Assembly: GCF_003289625.1 (NCBI RefSeq)
Contig: NZ_QMBN01000004.1
Coordinates: 207,289 to 271,288 of the forward strand
Direction: 5' to 3'
Source of the DNA: Microbacterium sp. SMR1
GTDB taxonomy: Bacteria > Actinomycetota > Actinomycetes > Actinomycetales > Microbacteriaceae
DNA: 64,000 nt
Positions within the stretch are counted from its first letter, which is position 1. Each line of letters begins with the position of its first letter. Below are positions 45,247 to 54,262 of the stretch, one piece after another. The translations under genes and the position numbers were made by a program. The notes under the pieces were generated by a model that searched no databases, was not told the origin of the DNA, and saw only the letters and a list, made by a program, of their open reading frames with translations.

Positions 45247-45795
45247 TCAGCGCGCGTCGCGTGCGCGGCGCACAACCGAGGCGAGCGCGATCGTCGCGCC
45301 CGCGGCCACGAGTGCGCCGCCCCCGACCCACAGCCCGAGCGTGGTGCGCGCGTCGCCACCGGTGGCGGGAAGACCGGCCGCGTCGACGACCGAGGCGCTC
45401 GCGGTGCCGCCGGCCGATGACGCCGAGATCGCCTCGATGTTGTAGACGCCGACCGCGTCGGAAGGGAAGGTCAGGGCCACGGGGGCGAGCGCGCCCTCGG
45501 CGGACGATTCGCGCACCGTGCTGCCCGTGGAGACGGCGAAGGCGACGCGTGCGAACGTGACGCCGGCGCCGTTCTCGCCGCGGACCGTGATGGTCACGGC
45601 CTCCTCCGGACCGAACGTGCCCTCGGCGCAGGCGAACTCGACCGTGCCGCCGGCGACGAACGCGCTCGGCGTGGTCGTGCAGGAGTTCGTCGGCGGGTAG
45701 ATGGTCGCGCCGGTGGCGGCGGACGCCGCGGCCGGCAGCGCGATGATCGCGGCGGCGAGGGTCGCGACGGCGACGAGGGAGACGGTGCGGCGCAT
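45247..45795 (-). CDS. LPATG surface protein, tandem paralogue
   Basis: 182 residues with a signal peptide, two cysteines (NSCTTTP, EFACAEG) likely to form a disulfide, an immunoglobulin-like domain, then LPATG at 142-146, a membrane segment and RRARD. The C-terminal 40 residues closely match the previous protein (LGLW.GGGAL). It starts just 11 bases after the stop of the DUF4012 gene, so these are likely one operon read on the minus strand. Confidence 0.9.
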   Translation of the reverse strand: MRRTVSLVAVATLAAAIIALPAAASAATGATIYPPTNSCTTTPSAFVAGGTVEFACAEGTFGPEEAVTITVRGENGAGVTFARVAFAVSTGSTVRESSAEGALAPVALTFPSDAVGVYNIEAISASSAGGTASASVVDAAGLPATGGDARTTLGLWVGGGALVAAGATIALASVVRRARDAR

Positions 45796-45806
45796 GATCG
45801 GTGAGT

Positions 45807-47600
45807 CTATGCGTCGCCGCAACGAGCGACAACAACGGTAGGCCGGTCCGCGTCGACCGTCGGGGTGACGGCGGCTGTCGCCGTCGTCGGACCGCCCTGC
45901 GCGACCACGCTCACGGTGGCTGTGACCGACTCGCCGGGCGCGAGATCGGAGGAGAACACCATCACCTGGCGCCCGGCGTGCGAGCCGCCGCCGAAGCCCG
46001 CGCCGTCGGATCGGGCCGCAGACGACAGGGCGTAGCCCTCGGGCAGGTACAGGTAGGCGACGGTGCGGGCGACGCCCGCGGGAACGCCGAAGCTGCCGCC
46101 GCCGGTGACGTACGACGGGAGCGAGGTCGCGGCATCCGCCGGGGCGTTGTTCGCGATCGTGACCTCGAGCGTCACGGGCGACGAGGTGCGCCCGTCGCCA
46201 CCCACCGCGCACGTGTCCCAGGCGAGGCGGGTGTCGGCGGTGACGTAGTAGTCCATCTTCGAGCCGGTGCCGTCGTTGAGGAACACTCCGAACCCGGCGG
46301 TGTCGGCATCGGTGGTCGGCAGCGGACCCGCCAGCGTCGTGTCGGCCAGGACCGCCTGGTCCTCCGGGATCGCGCTCCACAGCAGCAGCCGTCGCTCGTC
46401 GCCGGCACGACCGAGCGCGGCGATCAGCTTGGCCGGGTCGGCGCCGCCGGCCGCGAGCCGCTCGAAGACGGCTGCCGACGCCGAGGCGAAGAACGCGTCC
46501 TGCTCGCGCGGGCTCTCGTAGCGCGCGTACACGTCGTTCAGGAGCAGTGAGACGGCGTTGTCGGCGGAGATCACATCGCCCGTCGGAAGCTCGATGGGGC
46601 CCGTGGCGTCGAGGATGTACGACAGGGCGACGGGGTCGGTCGCGATCACACCGTCGACGCTCTGCCCGGTCTGCCGCAGGAGCATCTCTCGCGCGAGCGG
46701 CCCGCCGACAGAGAAGTCGGGGATCTGCGTGACGTTCTGGATGTAGCGGCCCGGACGGGTCTCGTAGATGCGCTCGACCTCGGCGTCGAGGGGGAGCACC
46801 GGGTCGCCGAAGTTCGAGAAATCCGAGGACGAGGCCTGGCCGGCCAGCTCGATCCGGCCGTCGACGGTGCGCACGATCGCCATCGCGCCGACGATGCCGC
46901 CCGTCGAGCGCCACTCGGCGTTGTTCTGGAACGCCAAGAGATAGTTGCGTTCGCCGGAGGCGCCGAGCATCGCGGGCAGGAGCGTGGCGGCGCGGGCGAG
47001 AGCGTCCGTGGCCGTGGCGCCCGTGTCGAGGAGGTCGGTGACGTCGTCGACGGCGGCGCGCACCGGGCCGATGAGGGGGGTGTCGTCGAGAGCCCGCACG
47101 GATGCCGCGGCGGCGGCCACGGTGTCGGCGCCGGCGCGGGCGGGCTCGGCGATCTCGCGGAACACGGCGGTGTCGATGCGGCCGTCGACCGGTCGGAAGG
47201 AATCGGGCGAGAAGGCCGACGCGACATCGGCGAGCGGGAGGAGGCCATCACGCGCGATGTCATCGGCCGCGGCGGCGATCGTGCCGACGGCGTGGAGCTG
47301 AGGGCCGACCCAGGGGGTGCCCTCGACGAGCGACCAGACCGGGTCGGACGTGAGCTCGCGCGCCCGCTCGGCGTGGTCGGCGACGTCGTTGATGTGCGGT
47401 GCGGCCGCCGCCGGGTCGGCGATCAGATCGACGGCGGTGCGGGCGGATGCCTCGACCTCGCGGAGCTCGCCGTAGGCGAGGGCGCCGCGCACCCCGACCC
47501 ACGCGGCGATCGCGACGAGGGCGATCAGGAGCGCCCCGGCGAAGGCTGCCAAGACGAGCTGCGTCCGGCGCAGAGGGCGGGGCTGGTCAGCGGTGCGCAC
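45807..47600 (-). CDS. DUF4012 membrane-anchored envelope protein
   Basis: 597 residues. One N-terminal membrane segment (about 15-40) leads to a large outside part. The DUF4012 core is visible as ERNYLLAFQNNAEWRSTGG and GVIATDPVALSYILDATGP. Members are often encoded beside polysaccharide-export and cell-wall genes in actinobacteria and resemble LytR-type proteins in layout; their reaction is not established. GTG start. It is divergent from the lipoprotein at 47660. Confidence 0.85.
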   Translation of the reverse strand: MRTADQPRPLRRTQLVLAAFAGALLIALVAIAAWVGVRGALAYGELREVEASARTAVDLIADPAAAAPHINDVADHAERARELTSDPVWSLVEGTPWVGPQLHAVGTIAAAADDIARDGLLPLADVASAFSPDSFRPVDGRIDTAVFREIAEPARAGADTVAAAAASVRALDDTPLIGPVRAAVDDVTDLLDTGATATDALARAATLLPAMLGASGERNYLLAFQNNAEWRSTGGIVGAMAIVRTVDGRIELAGQASSSDFSNFGDPVLPLDAEVERIYETRPGRYIQNVTQIPDFSVGGPLAREMLLRQTGQSVDGVIATDPVALSYILDATGPIELPTGDVISADNAVSLLLNDVYARYESPREQDAFFASASAAVFERLAAGGADPAKLIAALGRAGDERRLLLWSAIPEDQAVLADTTLAGPLPTTDADTAGFGVFLNDGTGSKMDYYVTADTRLAWDTCAVGGDGRTSSPVTLEVTIANNAPADAATSLPSYVTGGGSFGVPAGVARTVAYLYLPEGYALSSAARSDGAGFGGGSHAGRQVMVFSSDLAPGESVTATVSVVAQGGPTTATAAVTPTVDADRPTVVVARCGDA

Positions 47601-47659
47601 CCGATCACTCTAAGGGGCGGGGGCGTGCGTACACTTTGCAAGAGGAAGCGGAGGACTCG

Positions 47660-48292
47660 ATGAAGCGACGCTGGGGGACGGCCGCCGCGACAGCGGTGAT
47701 GGCTGTGGCTCTCGTGGGATGCGGGCCCGCGCCGTGGAACCTCCCGTCCGGTGACGACGGCGACGCGAGCAGTCCCGCGCCCTCTCCGAGCGTCTCGCGC
47801 ACCGCCGTACCGCCACCGGTGCCGAACGACCTCTCGAGCGGGTCGACCGAGCGCCAGGTGACTGCCGGCGCCGTGACCGGGTCGCTGAACTACTGGTCGG
47901 ACCTGTCGATGGATCGGTGGTCGGCGACGGCCCTCAAACCGGTCAGCCTGTCGCTCGTGACCACCGTCAGTCCCGACGACGGACAGAAGGTCTACCTGCA
48001 GAAGGCGACGATGATCGCCGTCCCCGGCAACGCCCAGGGCGACCTCAGCCCGCTCGCGCCGACGTCGGACCAGTCGGCCACGAACCCGGGCTACCTCGTG
48101 CTCTCGCCCTACAGCTACTCGCAGACCTTCTACGTCGGAGAGGTTCCGCCCGAGGCGACGTTCGTGACCATCCGGTTCACCTACGACTTCCTCGTGCAGA
48201 CGACGCCGACCTCCGACGAGTTCGCGAAGCAGACCGCGACCGACAGCATCACCGTCGCGATCGCGGCGGCATCCGAGGCCGACGGCGGGTGA
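47660..48292 (+). CDS. Exported lipoprotein in the envelope locus
   Basis: 210 residues. The signal ends ALVGC (Cys21), followed by a Ser/Pro linker and a beta-rich domain (LSLVTTVSPDDGQKVYLQK) that resembles the next lipoprotein in predicted layout. GGAGGA (47650-47655) precedes the ATG by four bases. Function unknown. Confidence 0.82.
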   Translation: MKRRWGTAAATAVMAVALVGCGPAPWNLPSGDDGDASSPAPSPSVSRTAVPPPVPNDLSSGSTERQVTAGAVTGSLNYWSDLSMDRWSATALKPVSLSLVTTVSPDDGQKVYLQKATMIAVPGNAQGDLSPLAPTSDQSATNPGYLVLSPYSYSQTFYVGEVPPEATFVTIRFTYDFLVQTTPTSDEFAKQTATDSITVAIAAASEADGG

Positions 48293-48420
48293 AACCTCAA
48301 GGTCGCCGCAAGGCAACCTGAAGAGATCGGAAAGCGGCCGGGATCGCGTCGGCCGGGGTGCTTGTATGGCGAGGCCCGCGGCATCCGACGCTGGTCCCGC
48401 CTTGAGAAATCCGGTCTGCC

Positions 48421-49182
48421 ATGTCTCCGCGCCGCACACCCGCATCCCGCACTCGTGCCCTCCGCACCGCCGTGTCGGCGGGCGCCATCGCCCTCTCGCT
48501 CGTCGCCCTGTCGGGCTGCTCGCAGCTGACCGGGATGATCAACTCGGTCCAGGGCGAGCCGGTGTCGGCGGTTCCGGCGCCGGCGCCGTCGCAGTCGCCC
48601 GCCATGGCCTTCAACTCGCAGTTCACCTACGACGGTTCGGTCTCGCTCTCCTCCGACGTGGCGCAGGACCTCGAGCTGCGACTCGACGTGTGGGCTCAGG
48701 ACCCCAAGCGGACGCAGGAGTGGACTCCCGGCGCCGAGAAGACGTTCGGCTTCGCCGTCAACGTCCACGACAACCGCGTCGACGAGAAGTCGGTGCTCTC
48801 GCAGAAGCGACGCGTGTTCATCTCGTCGATCTCGATCACCTCGCAGACCGCGCAGACCTCGGGCCAGGTGCAGAGCCCGTTCCAGTTCAGCGCCGACCCG
48901 CGCACGCTCGTTCCCAGCGACACGATCCGTTCCGACCGTGGGCTGCTGCTCAACAGCTTCCAGGGCGGGCTCTACGTGCCCGAGACGGTCATCCACGGGC
49001 TGCCGGCCGACACCTACGGCATGACGCTCGAGTTCGCGATGACTGTCTGGGTCGAGGGCAACGCCAACGACGACGCCAGCTTCACCCAGCAGACGGTGTA
49101 CCAGTACCTGCCGGTCGCGATCTTCAGCGACGAGCAGGCCGCGGATGCCGCTCCCGCGCCGGCTCCCACCGCGACTCCCTGA
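48421..49182 (+). CDS. Exported lipoprotein before the glycosyltransferase gene
   Basis: 253 residues. The signal peptide ends LVALSGC (Cys33); a Pro/Ala linker precedes a beta-rich domain (FTYDGSVSLSSDVAQDLELRL) and a Pro/Ala tail. It lies 128 bases after the previous lipoprotein and 126 bases before the glycosyltransferase. It may be an accessory in polymer secretion, by position only. Confidence 0.82.
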   Translation: MSPRRTPASRTRALRTAVSAGAIALSLVALSGCSQLTGMINSVQGEPVSAVPAPAPSQSPAMAFNSQFTYDGSVSLSSDVAQDLELRLDVWAQDPKRTQEWTPGAEKTFGFAVNVHDNRVDEKSVLSQKRRVFISSISITSQTAQTSGQVQSPFQFSADPRTLVPSDTIRSDRGLLLNSFQGGLYVPETVIHGLPADTYGMTLEFAMTVWVEGNANDDASFTQQTVYQYLPVAIFSDEQAADAAPAPAPTATP

Positions 49183-49308
49183 CCGTCAGACGCCCGGAAT
49201 TCCTTGCGCAGAAATTGCGGTTGACTTCGTCCTCTCTGAACACGGCGCGTTCCAGAATGGTTCCCGGCAGGCAACAGCCGCCCATCACCTCGCACAGGAT
49301 GTGACCGC

Positions 49309-50805
49309 ATGACTCAGACGCCGTACACGCCGTACACGCCCAACCCGGCGTTCGGCCAGCAGCAGCACCCCGCCCCGCAGGCGCCGGTGCAGCTGGCCGA
49401 CCACTTCGAGACGGCGTTCCCCGACGACTTCGAGTCGGTCCTCGAGAACACGACGGTCCACCGTTCCACCATCGGCTGCGTCATCCCGGCGTACAACGAG
49501 GAGGAGTCGATCGCCGACGTGATCGAGGGCCTGCTCGCCCAGACGCGCGTGCCGGACGTCATCCACGTCATTGCGAACAATACCTCCGACAACACGGTGA
49601 AGATCGCGGCCAGGTACGCCGGGCCGCACGAGGTCACGACCGAGCTCGGCACGCAGTTCACCGAGGTCTTCGTCCACGACATCGGCAAGAACCCCGACAA
49701 GAAGGTCGGGGCGCTCAACTACGGCTACTCGCTCGTGGAGGGGTACGACTACCTGCTCGGCGTGGACGGCGACACGATCGCCGACCGGCGCGCGGTCGAG
49801 TACCTGGAGTCGGAGGCGGTCGGCGATTCGCGCATCGGCGGCATCTCGGCCATCTACTCGATCGACGACAAGCCCATCAAGGGAACGATCGCCAAGTTCC
49901 TCATCGCCGGTCAGCGCACGCAGTTCGCGGCGTTCAACATGCAGAACCTGCTGCGCGGACGCAACATGGCCGTCCTCGGCGGGCAGTTCTCGATCTTCTC
50001 GACGAACGCGCTGCGCGACGCGATGAAGCAGAACCACCAGTCGACGCCGTGGGTGAAGGACTCCGAGGTCGAGGACTCGCTGCTGTCGCTGCAGATCAAG
50101 AGCGCGGGCTACCTGACGAAGATCAGCCCGTACGCCCGCGCCAACGTCGGCGGCATGACGACCCTCAAGGGGTACGACGCGCAGCAGGTGAAGTGGACCT
50201 ACGGCGCCATCGAGCTGATGTGGCCGGGCCAGCGCGGCGACACGAAGGGACAGCCGTTCCACCCGAACCTGCGACTGCGCTGGTTCGAGAACTTCGGGAT
50301 GCTGACGAACCTGTTCGTGCGCGTCGCGTTCCTCGTCCTGCTCGCCGGCTCGCTGTCGATCAGCGCGTTCGTCTTCTCGCCGCTGTGGCTGATCCCGCCG
50401 CTCGTCGCCGTGCTGCTGAACCTCCGCATGGCCCGCAGCATCAAGGACCACAACCAGCGCGACATCCTCTTCGCGATCCTCGTCTTCCCCGCGGAGGCGT
50501 TCATGTGGATCAGGCTCGGCCACTTCATGCGCTCGTGGTCGCGGTTCCTGTCGAAGAAGAAGGTCGACAACTGGGCGATGCAGGCCAAGGCCGAGAGCGG
50601 AGGCGGCAGCATCGGTCACTGGATGCCGATGGTCATCCTCGCCGCCGTGCTGCTGGCGATGGCCGTGGTCTGGAACCTCATCGGACCCGTCGCGCAGTCG
50701 TCGATCCTGTGGATCGGATGGCCGATCGTCGGCGTCGTGACCGTGCTGCAGACGCTGCTGATGTTCTCGAAGCTCGTCCGTCGTCAGAACGGCTACAAGG
50801 TCTGA
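49309..50805 (+). CDS. Processive family-2 glycosyltransferase, cellulose/hyaluronan-synthase type
   Basis: 498 residues. The GT-A domain has VIPAYNEEESI, DGD at the DxD site (LLGVDGDTIAD), GGQFSIF, VEDSLL at the catalytic-base position, and QQVKW as a variant of the QxxRW motif. These point to a processive membrane synthase. Four or five membrane segments follow (about 335-495). There is no N-terminal membrane pair and no PilZ domain. The first 35 residues are Pro/Gln/Thr-rich (TPYTPYTP). The product is not known; the family-6 hydrolase nearby suggests a beta-1,4-linked glucan. Confidence 0.9.
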   Translation: MTQTPYTPYTPNPAFGQQQHPAPQAPVQLADHFETAFPDDFESVLENTTVHRSTIGCVIPAYNEEESIADVIEGLLAQTRVPDVIHVIANNTSDNTVKIAARYAGPHEVTTELGTQFTEVFVHDIGKNPDKKVGALNYGYSLVEGYDYLLGVDGDTIADRRAVEYLESEAVGDSRIGGISAIYSIDDKPIKGTIAKFLIAGQRTQFAAFNMQNLLRGRNMAVLGGQFSIFSTNALRDAMKQNHQSTPWVKDSEVEDSLLSLQIKSAGYLTKISPYARANVGGMTTLKGYDAQQVKWTYGAIELMWPGQRGDTKGQPFHPNLRLRWFENFGMLTNLFVRVAFLVLLAGSLSISAFVFSPLWLIPPLVAVLLNLRMARSIKDHNQRDILFAILVFPAEAFMWIRLGHFMRSWSRFLSKKKVDNWAMQAKAESGGGSIGHWMPMVILAAVLLAMAVVWNLIGPVAQSSILWIGWPIVGVVTVLQTLLMFSKLVRRQNGYKV

Positions 50806-50826
50806 ACCGGATGCCGGTCTGAGCGA

Positions 50827-51888
50827 TCAGACCGCTGCGGTCTCCGACGTCATGCGGTACCCGACGCCCCGAACCGTCTCGATGTAGCGCGGGGTCGTCG
50901 GGTTGTCGCCGAGTTTGCGGCGCAGGTTCGTCATGTGCGCCTCGATCGCCCGCTTGTCCGCCTCGCCGACGAAGTAGCTCGTGACGTAGGACTCACCGCG
51001 CAGGACGAGCGTCAGGTCGGCCTTCGACCGCACGCGGCGCTTCGAGGCCATCAGGGTCGAGAGCAGATCGAACTCGGTGCGCGTGAGCTCCAGCTCGCGT
51101 CCGGACACGTAGGCCAGCCGCGTGTCGGTGTCGACCTGCAGGTCGCGGTGCGCGAGCCAGTGCTCTCCCGCGGCCGGCACGAGGTCGCCGGCGGGCTGGT
51201 GAACGACGAGGTCGGCGCCGGCCGTCGGGACCGGGGCGGGCATCGGGGCATCGCTCGGGTGGTGGACGATGACCTGCTGCGGTGGCACCTGCTGGGGCGG
51301 CACGGGCTGCTGCGGCATCGGCTGTTGCGGGGCCGCGCCGGGGAAGCGGGCCAGGTACTCCTCGTACGACATCGGCGCAGCCTCGGCGGGGGTCGGCGCC
51401 GGGGCCGGTGCCGGTGCCGGCGTCGGGGTAGAGGCCGCGGGGCGCGCGCCGGGGAACGAGGGGCCGACCGAATCCTGCTGCGGAGTCTGCTGGGGCGCGG
51501 CGGCGCGGGGGCGTCGCAGCAGCGCGTCGACACGTGCGCGGAACTCGCGCGGGCGGAACGGCTTGACGATGTACTCATCGGCACCGGAGCCCAGACCGAG
51601 GACGACATCGGCCTCTTCGGACAGGCCGGTGAGCATGATGATGTAGGTGTCGCTCTGAGCGCGGATGCGCCGGGCGGCCTCGAAGCCGTCGATGCCGGGC
51701 ATGTTGACGTCGAGGGTCGTCAGCAGCGGCCGGTACGACAGCACGGCCTGGATGCCGTCGATGCCGTTGCCCACCGAGACGGTCGAGAATCCGGCCGCCT
51801 CGAGCACTTCGACGAGGAGATGGCGGATGTCGGGGTCGTCCTCGACGATGACCGCCGTCTTCAGCTGCTCGGACATCATGCTCGCCAC
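50827..51888 (-). CDS. OmpR-type response regulator with long Pro/Gln-rich linker
   Basis: 353 residues. The receiver domain (about 10-125) has VIVEDD, phospho-acceptor Asp60 in TTLDVNMPG, and the VKPFRPRE lysine. The C-terminal winged helix (about 255-350) shows LTRTEFDLLSTLM and RGVGYRM. Between them lie about 120 residues rich in Pro, Ala and Gln, far longer than the usual short linker. GTG 51888 is used; ATG 51879 and 51876 are alternatives. There is no histidine kinase next to it. Confidence 0.9.
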   Translation of the reverse strand: MASMMSEQLKTAVIVEDDPDIRHLLVEVLEAAGFSTVSVGNGIDGIQAVLSYRPLLTTLDVNMPGIDGFEAARRIRAQSDTYIIMLTGLSEEADVVLGLGSGADEYIVKPFRPREFRARVDALLRRPRAAAPQQTPQQDSVGPSFPGARPAASTPTPAPAPAPAPTPAEAAPMSYEEYLARFPGAAPQQPMPQQPVPPQQVPPQQVIVHHPSDAPMPAPVPTAGADLVVHQPAGDLVPAAGEHWLAHRDLQVDTDTRLAYVSGRELELTRTEFDLLSTLMASKRRVRSKADLTLVLRGESYVTSYFVGEADKRAIEAHMTNLRRKLGDNPTTPRYIETVRGVGYRMTSETAAV

Positions 51889-51958
51889 TCTTCTCCCTCA
51901 GGTTCGGGTAATTTTGCCATAAGCACGGGGCTCGGCAGTGTCGTCCGAACGAGGCGGG

Positions 51959-53086
51959 TCAGGGCGCGACGCCGCGGGTGAGCTCGACGGCCCCGGCGGG
52001 CCACCACACGCCGGCGTCGGGGCCGCCGTTGCACGGCCCGTCGCTCTCTCCCGGTGGCTTGATCCACAGGTTCGTGTCGACGACGTCGTCGCCGTAGGTG
52101 CCGCTCGGATCGCCCACGGTGCGTCCCGGCGGATTGCACCACTCGTCGTCACCGGGAGCGCCTGCGCCGTTGCGCGAGGTGTCGACGAGGGCGTGCATGC
52201 CGCCGAGCCGATCAGACAGGGCGTGGGCGTAGGCGAACTCGTCGTAGGTGTCGTTGAAGTTCGACACGTTCGTCACGAAGCCGCGGACGCCCGAGACCGC
52301 GACCCGCTCGACGAGCTCGGCCATCGTGTCGGCGCCGAGCCAGTTCGAATGCCCGCCGTCGACGTACACCCAGGTGTCCGTGCCCGTGAGGCGGCCCAGG
52401 GCGCCGCGCAGCTGGTCGACGCGTTCGTCGACGTTGCCGCACTGGGGCGCGAGCGCGAGGCTGTCGGGCTCGACGATGACGACCTTCTTCACGTCCGGAA
52501 CCGACCGCAGGGCCGTGCCGATCTGCGTCGTCCACGTCTCGTAGTCCGCCTCGTCGAGGCCGCCCGCGGAGTGATTGCCGCAGTCGCGTCCGGGGAGGCC
52601 GTAGACGACGACGGCCATCGCCGTATCCGTCTCGCGGGCCTCCTGTGCGATGTTGAGCACGCGCTCGCCGACCTCGCCGATGGGGTCCTGTTCGGGGGTG
52701 AGCCAGTACGCCGTCGGCTGGGCGGCGAGGTACTCGGCGGCGGCGACCTCGTCGGCCGAGCCGCCCTCGGCGACGGCGCGCGCGGCCTTCGACTCCGCGG
52801 GCGCGACGAAAGCGGTGCCCACGCCCGGGGGTCTCGCCGTGAGCGCCTGCACTCCGCCCATCACGAGGGAGACCGCCAGGGCGATCCCGGCGACGATGAG
52901 GGCGACGGCGGCGACGATGATCGCGATCCATGCCCAGCGAGGCAGCCGACGTCGCCGGCGAGAGGGCCGCGGCGGTGCGGGCCGTTCGGGACGCGGCGGC
53001 GCTTCGTAGTGGCCGCTCACGACATAGGGACCGGCATCGCGACCGGCATCGGGATGCGATGCATCGGAGCCGGGTCGCTGTGCCAC
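51959..53086 (-). CDS. Membrane-anchored family-6 glycoside hydrolase
   Basis: 375 residues. A cytoplasmic Pro/Arg-rich head (1-50) and one membrane segment (51-77) hold an outside GH6 domain. All key motifs are present: YGLPGRDCGNHSAGG (Asp168), VEPDSLA (Asp208, the acid), VDGGHSNWL, VDTSRNG (Asp302, the base), WCNPPGR and IKPPGESDG. GH6 enzymes cut beta-1,4-glucan. Anchoring rather than secretion fits trimming of a polymer made at the membrane. GTG start with TAGAGT six bases upstream. Confidence 0.95.
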   Translation of the reverse strand: MAQRPGSDASHPDAGRDAGPYVVSGHYEAPPRPERPAPPRPSRRRRRLPRWAWIAIIVAAVALIVAGIALAVSLVMGGVQALTARPPGVGTAFVAPAESKAARAVAEGGSADEVAAAEYLAAQPTAYWLTPEQDPIGEVGERVLNIAQEARETDTAMAVVVYGLPGRDCGNHSAGGLDEADYETWTTQIGTALRSVPDVKKVVIVEPDSLALAPQCGNVDERVDQLRGALGRLTGTDTWVYVDGGHSNWLGADTMAELVERVAVSGVRGFVTNVSNFNDTYDEFAYAHALSDRLGGMHALVDTSRNGAGAPGDDEWCNPPGRTVGDPSGTYGDDVVDTNLWIKPPGESDGPCNGGPDAGVWWPAGAVELTRGVAP

Positions 53087-53156
53087 GGACTGACTCTAAC
53101 CGCTGGTGACCGCGAGGCCCATCGTGCCGGTCCGCCGTGGCCGATACCCTGGGGCC

Positions 53157-53864
53157 ATGGGCGACGTGATCCTGGGAGTGACCGACGCGACCGGCGCGGG
53201 GGCGCGCGAGTGGGCGGTGCGCCGGGCCGAGGCGCTCGGCCTCGCGCTGCGTGAGCTGCTGATCGCCCCGACGCGCGACGATGTCGATCGGGTCGCCGCG
53301 GCCACGGCGGATGCCGAGATCCTCGTGCTCCCCGAAGAGCACGGTCATCCGTATCGCACGCTCATCGCGCACGCGCACTGCCCGATCGCGATCGTGCCCG
53401 ACCAGCGCAGCAGCGACGACGGGGCTCCCGCCGTGGCGAGGGAGGGCGTGCTCGTCGGCGTCGACGCGTCGGACGTCTCGGCCCGCGCTCTCGACTTCGC
53501 CGCTCGCGAGGCTCAGCGAACGGGGCAGCCGCTCGTGGCGCTCGCGGCATGGGAGCCGGTCTCGGTCGGCACGGAGCCGGGCCTCGACCTCTGGACGGGG
53601 CCGATGCCGGTCGACCTGACGGAAGCGACCGCCGGGATGCTCGACCGCATGCTCGAGCCGGTGCGCGCGGAACACCCGCAGCTCGAGGTGCGCACGCGCA
53701 TCGACGTCGGCGACGCCTCGACGCTCATCGAGGACGCCTCCCGCGGCGCCACGCTGACGGTCGTCGGCTCGCACGGTCGTACCGGGCTGTCACGTCTGCT
53801 GCTCGGGTCGGTCAGCGAGCGCGTGGCCTCGCACGTCGGCTCTCCGACCGTCATCGTGCGGTGA
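53157..53864 (+). CDS. Tandem universal stress protein
   Basis: 235 residues with two UspA folds. The second (about 113-235) keeps the ATP-binding GSHGRTGLSRLLLGS. The first is shortened and lacks it. ATG 53157, with TACCCT six bases upstream, gives the natural N-terminus GDVILGVTDATG. Likely a nucleotide-binding stress protein of the cytoplasm. The stop overlaps the next start by four bases. Confidence 0.88.
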   Translation: MGDVILGVTDATGAGAREWAVRRAEALGLALRELLIAPTRDDVDRVAAATADAEILVLPEEHGHPYRTLIAHAHCPIAIVPDQRSSDDGAPAVAREGVLVGVDASDVSARALDFAAREAQRTGQPLVALAAWEPVSVGTEPGLDLWTGPMPVDLTEATAGMLDRMLEPVRAEHPQLEVRTRIDVGDASTLIEDASRGATLTVVGSHGRTGLSRLLLGSVSERVASHVGSPTVIVR

Positions 53865-54262
53865 CGCGCGCCGCGCGAGTCCTGCTCGCCGGCTACGTCG
53901 TCGTCCTCGCGCTCATCGCGTTCTGGCCGACGCCCGTCGACCGCGACGCCGGCCCGATCCTCCAGGCGATCACCTCGGCCGTGCCGTGGCTGACCTATGC
54001 CCGCATCGAGTTCGCCGCCAACATCGCCCTGTTCGTCCCGTTCGGGTGGTGCGCGGCCCGGGGCTGGCCCCGCTGGCAGGCGTACGTCATTCCCGCCGGG
54101 CTCATCATCTCTGCCGTGATCGAGACGGCGCAGGGCGTTCTGCTCGCACAGCGGACCGCGAGCGTGTGGGACGTCGTGGCCAACACCCTCGGCGCGACCG
54201 CCGGCTGGCTGATCGCCCGCGGGCGGGTCGTCGGGCGGCGTCAGCCGGCCTCGGGCGACTGA
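53861..54262 (+). CDS. Small VanZ-family membrane protein
   Basis: 133 residues from GTG 53861, overlapping the UspA gene (GTGA). Membrane segments and the VanZ landmarks NIALFVPFGW, IETAQ and SVWDVVANTLGA are present. VanZ proteins are linked to low-level teicoplanin resistance but most have no tested role. The gene converges with the PLDc_N gene and overlaps it by 22 bases. Confidence 0.85.
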   Translation: MTRAARVLLAGYVVVLALIAFWPTPVDRDAGPILQAITSAVPWLTYARIEFAANIALFVPFGWCAARGWPRWQAYVIPAGLIISAVIETAQGVLLAQRTASVWDVVANTLGATAGWLIARGRVVGRRQPASGD

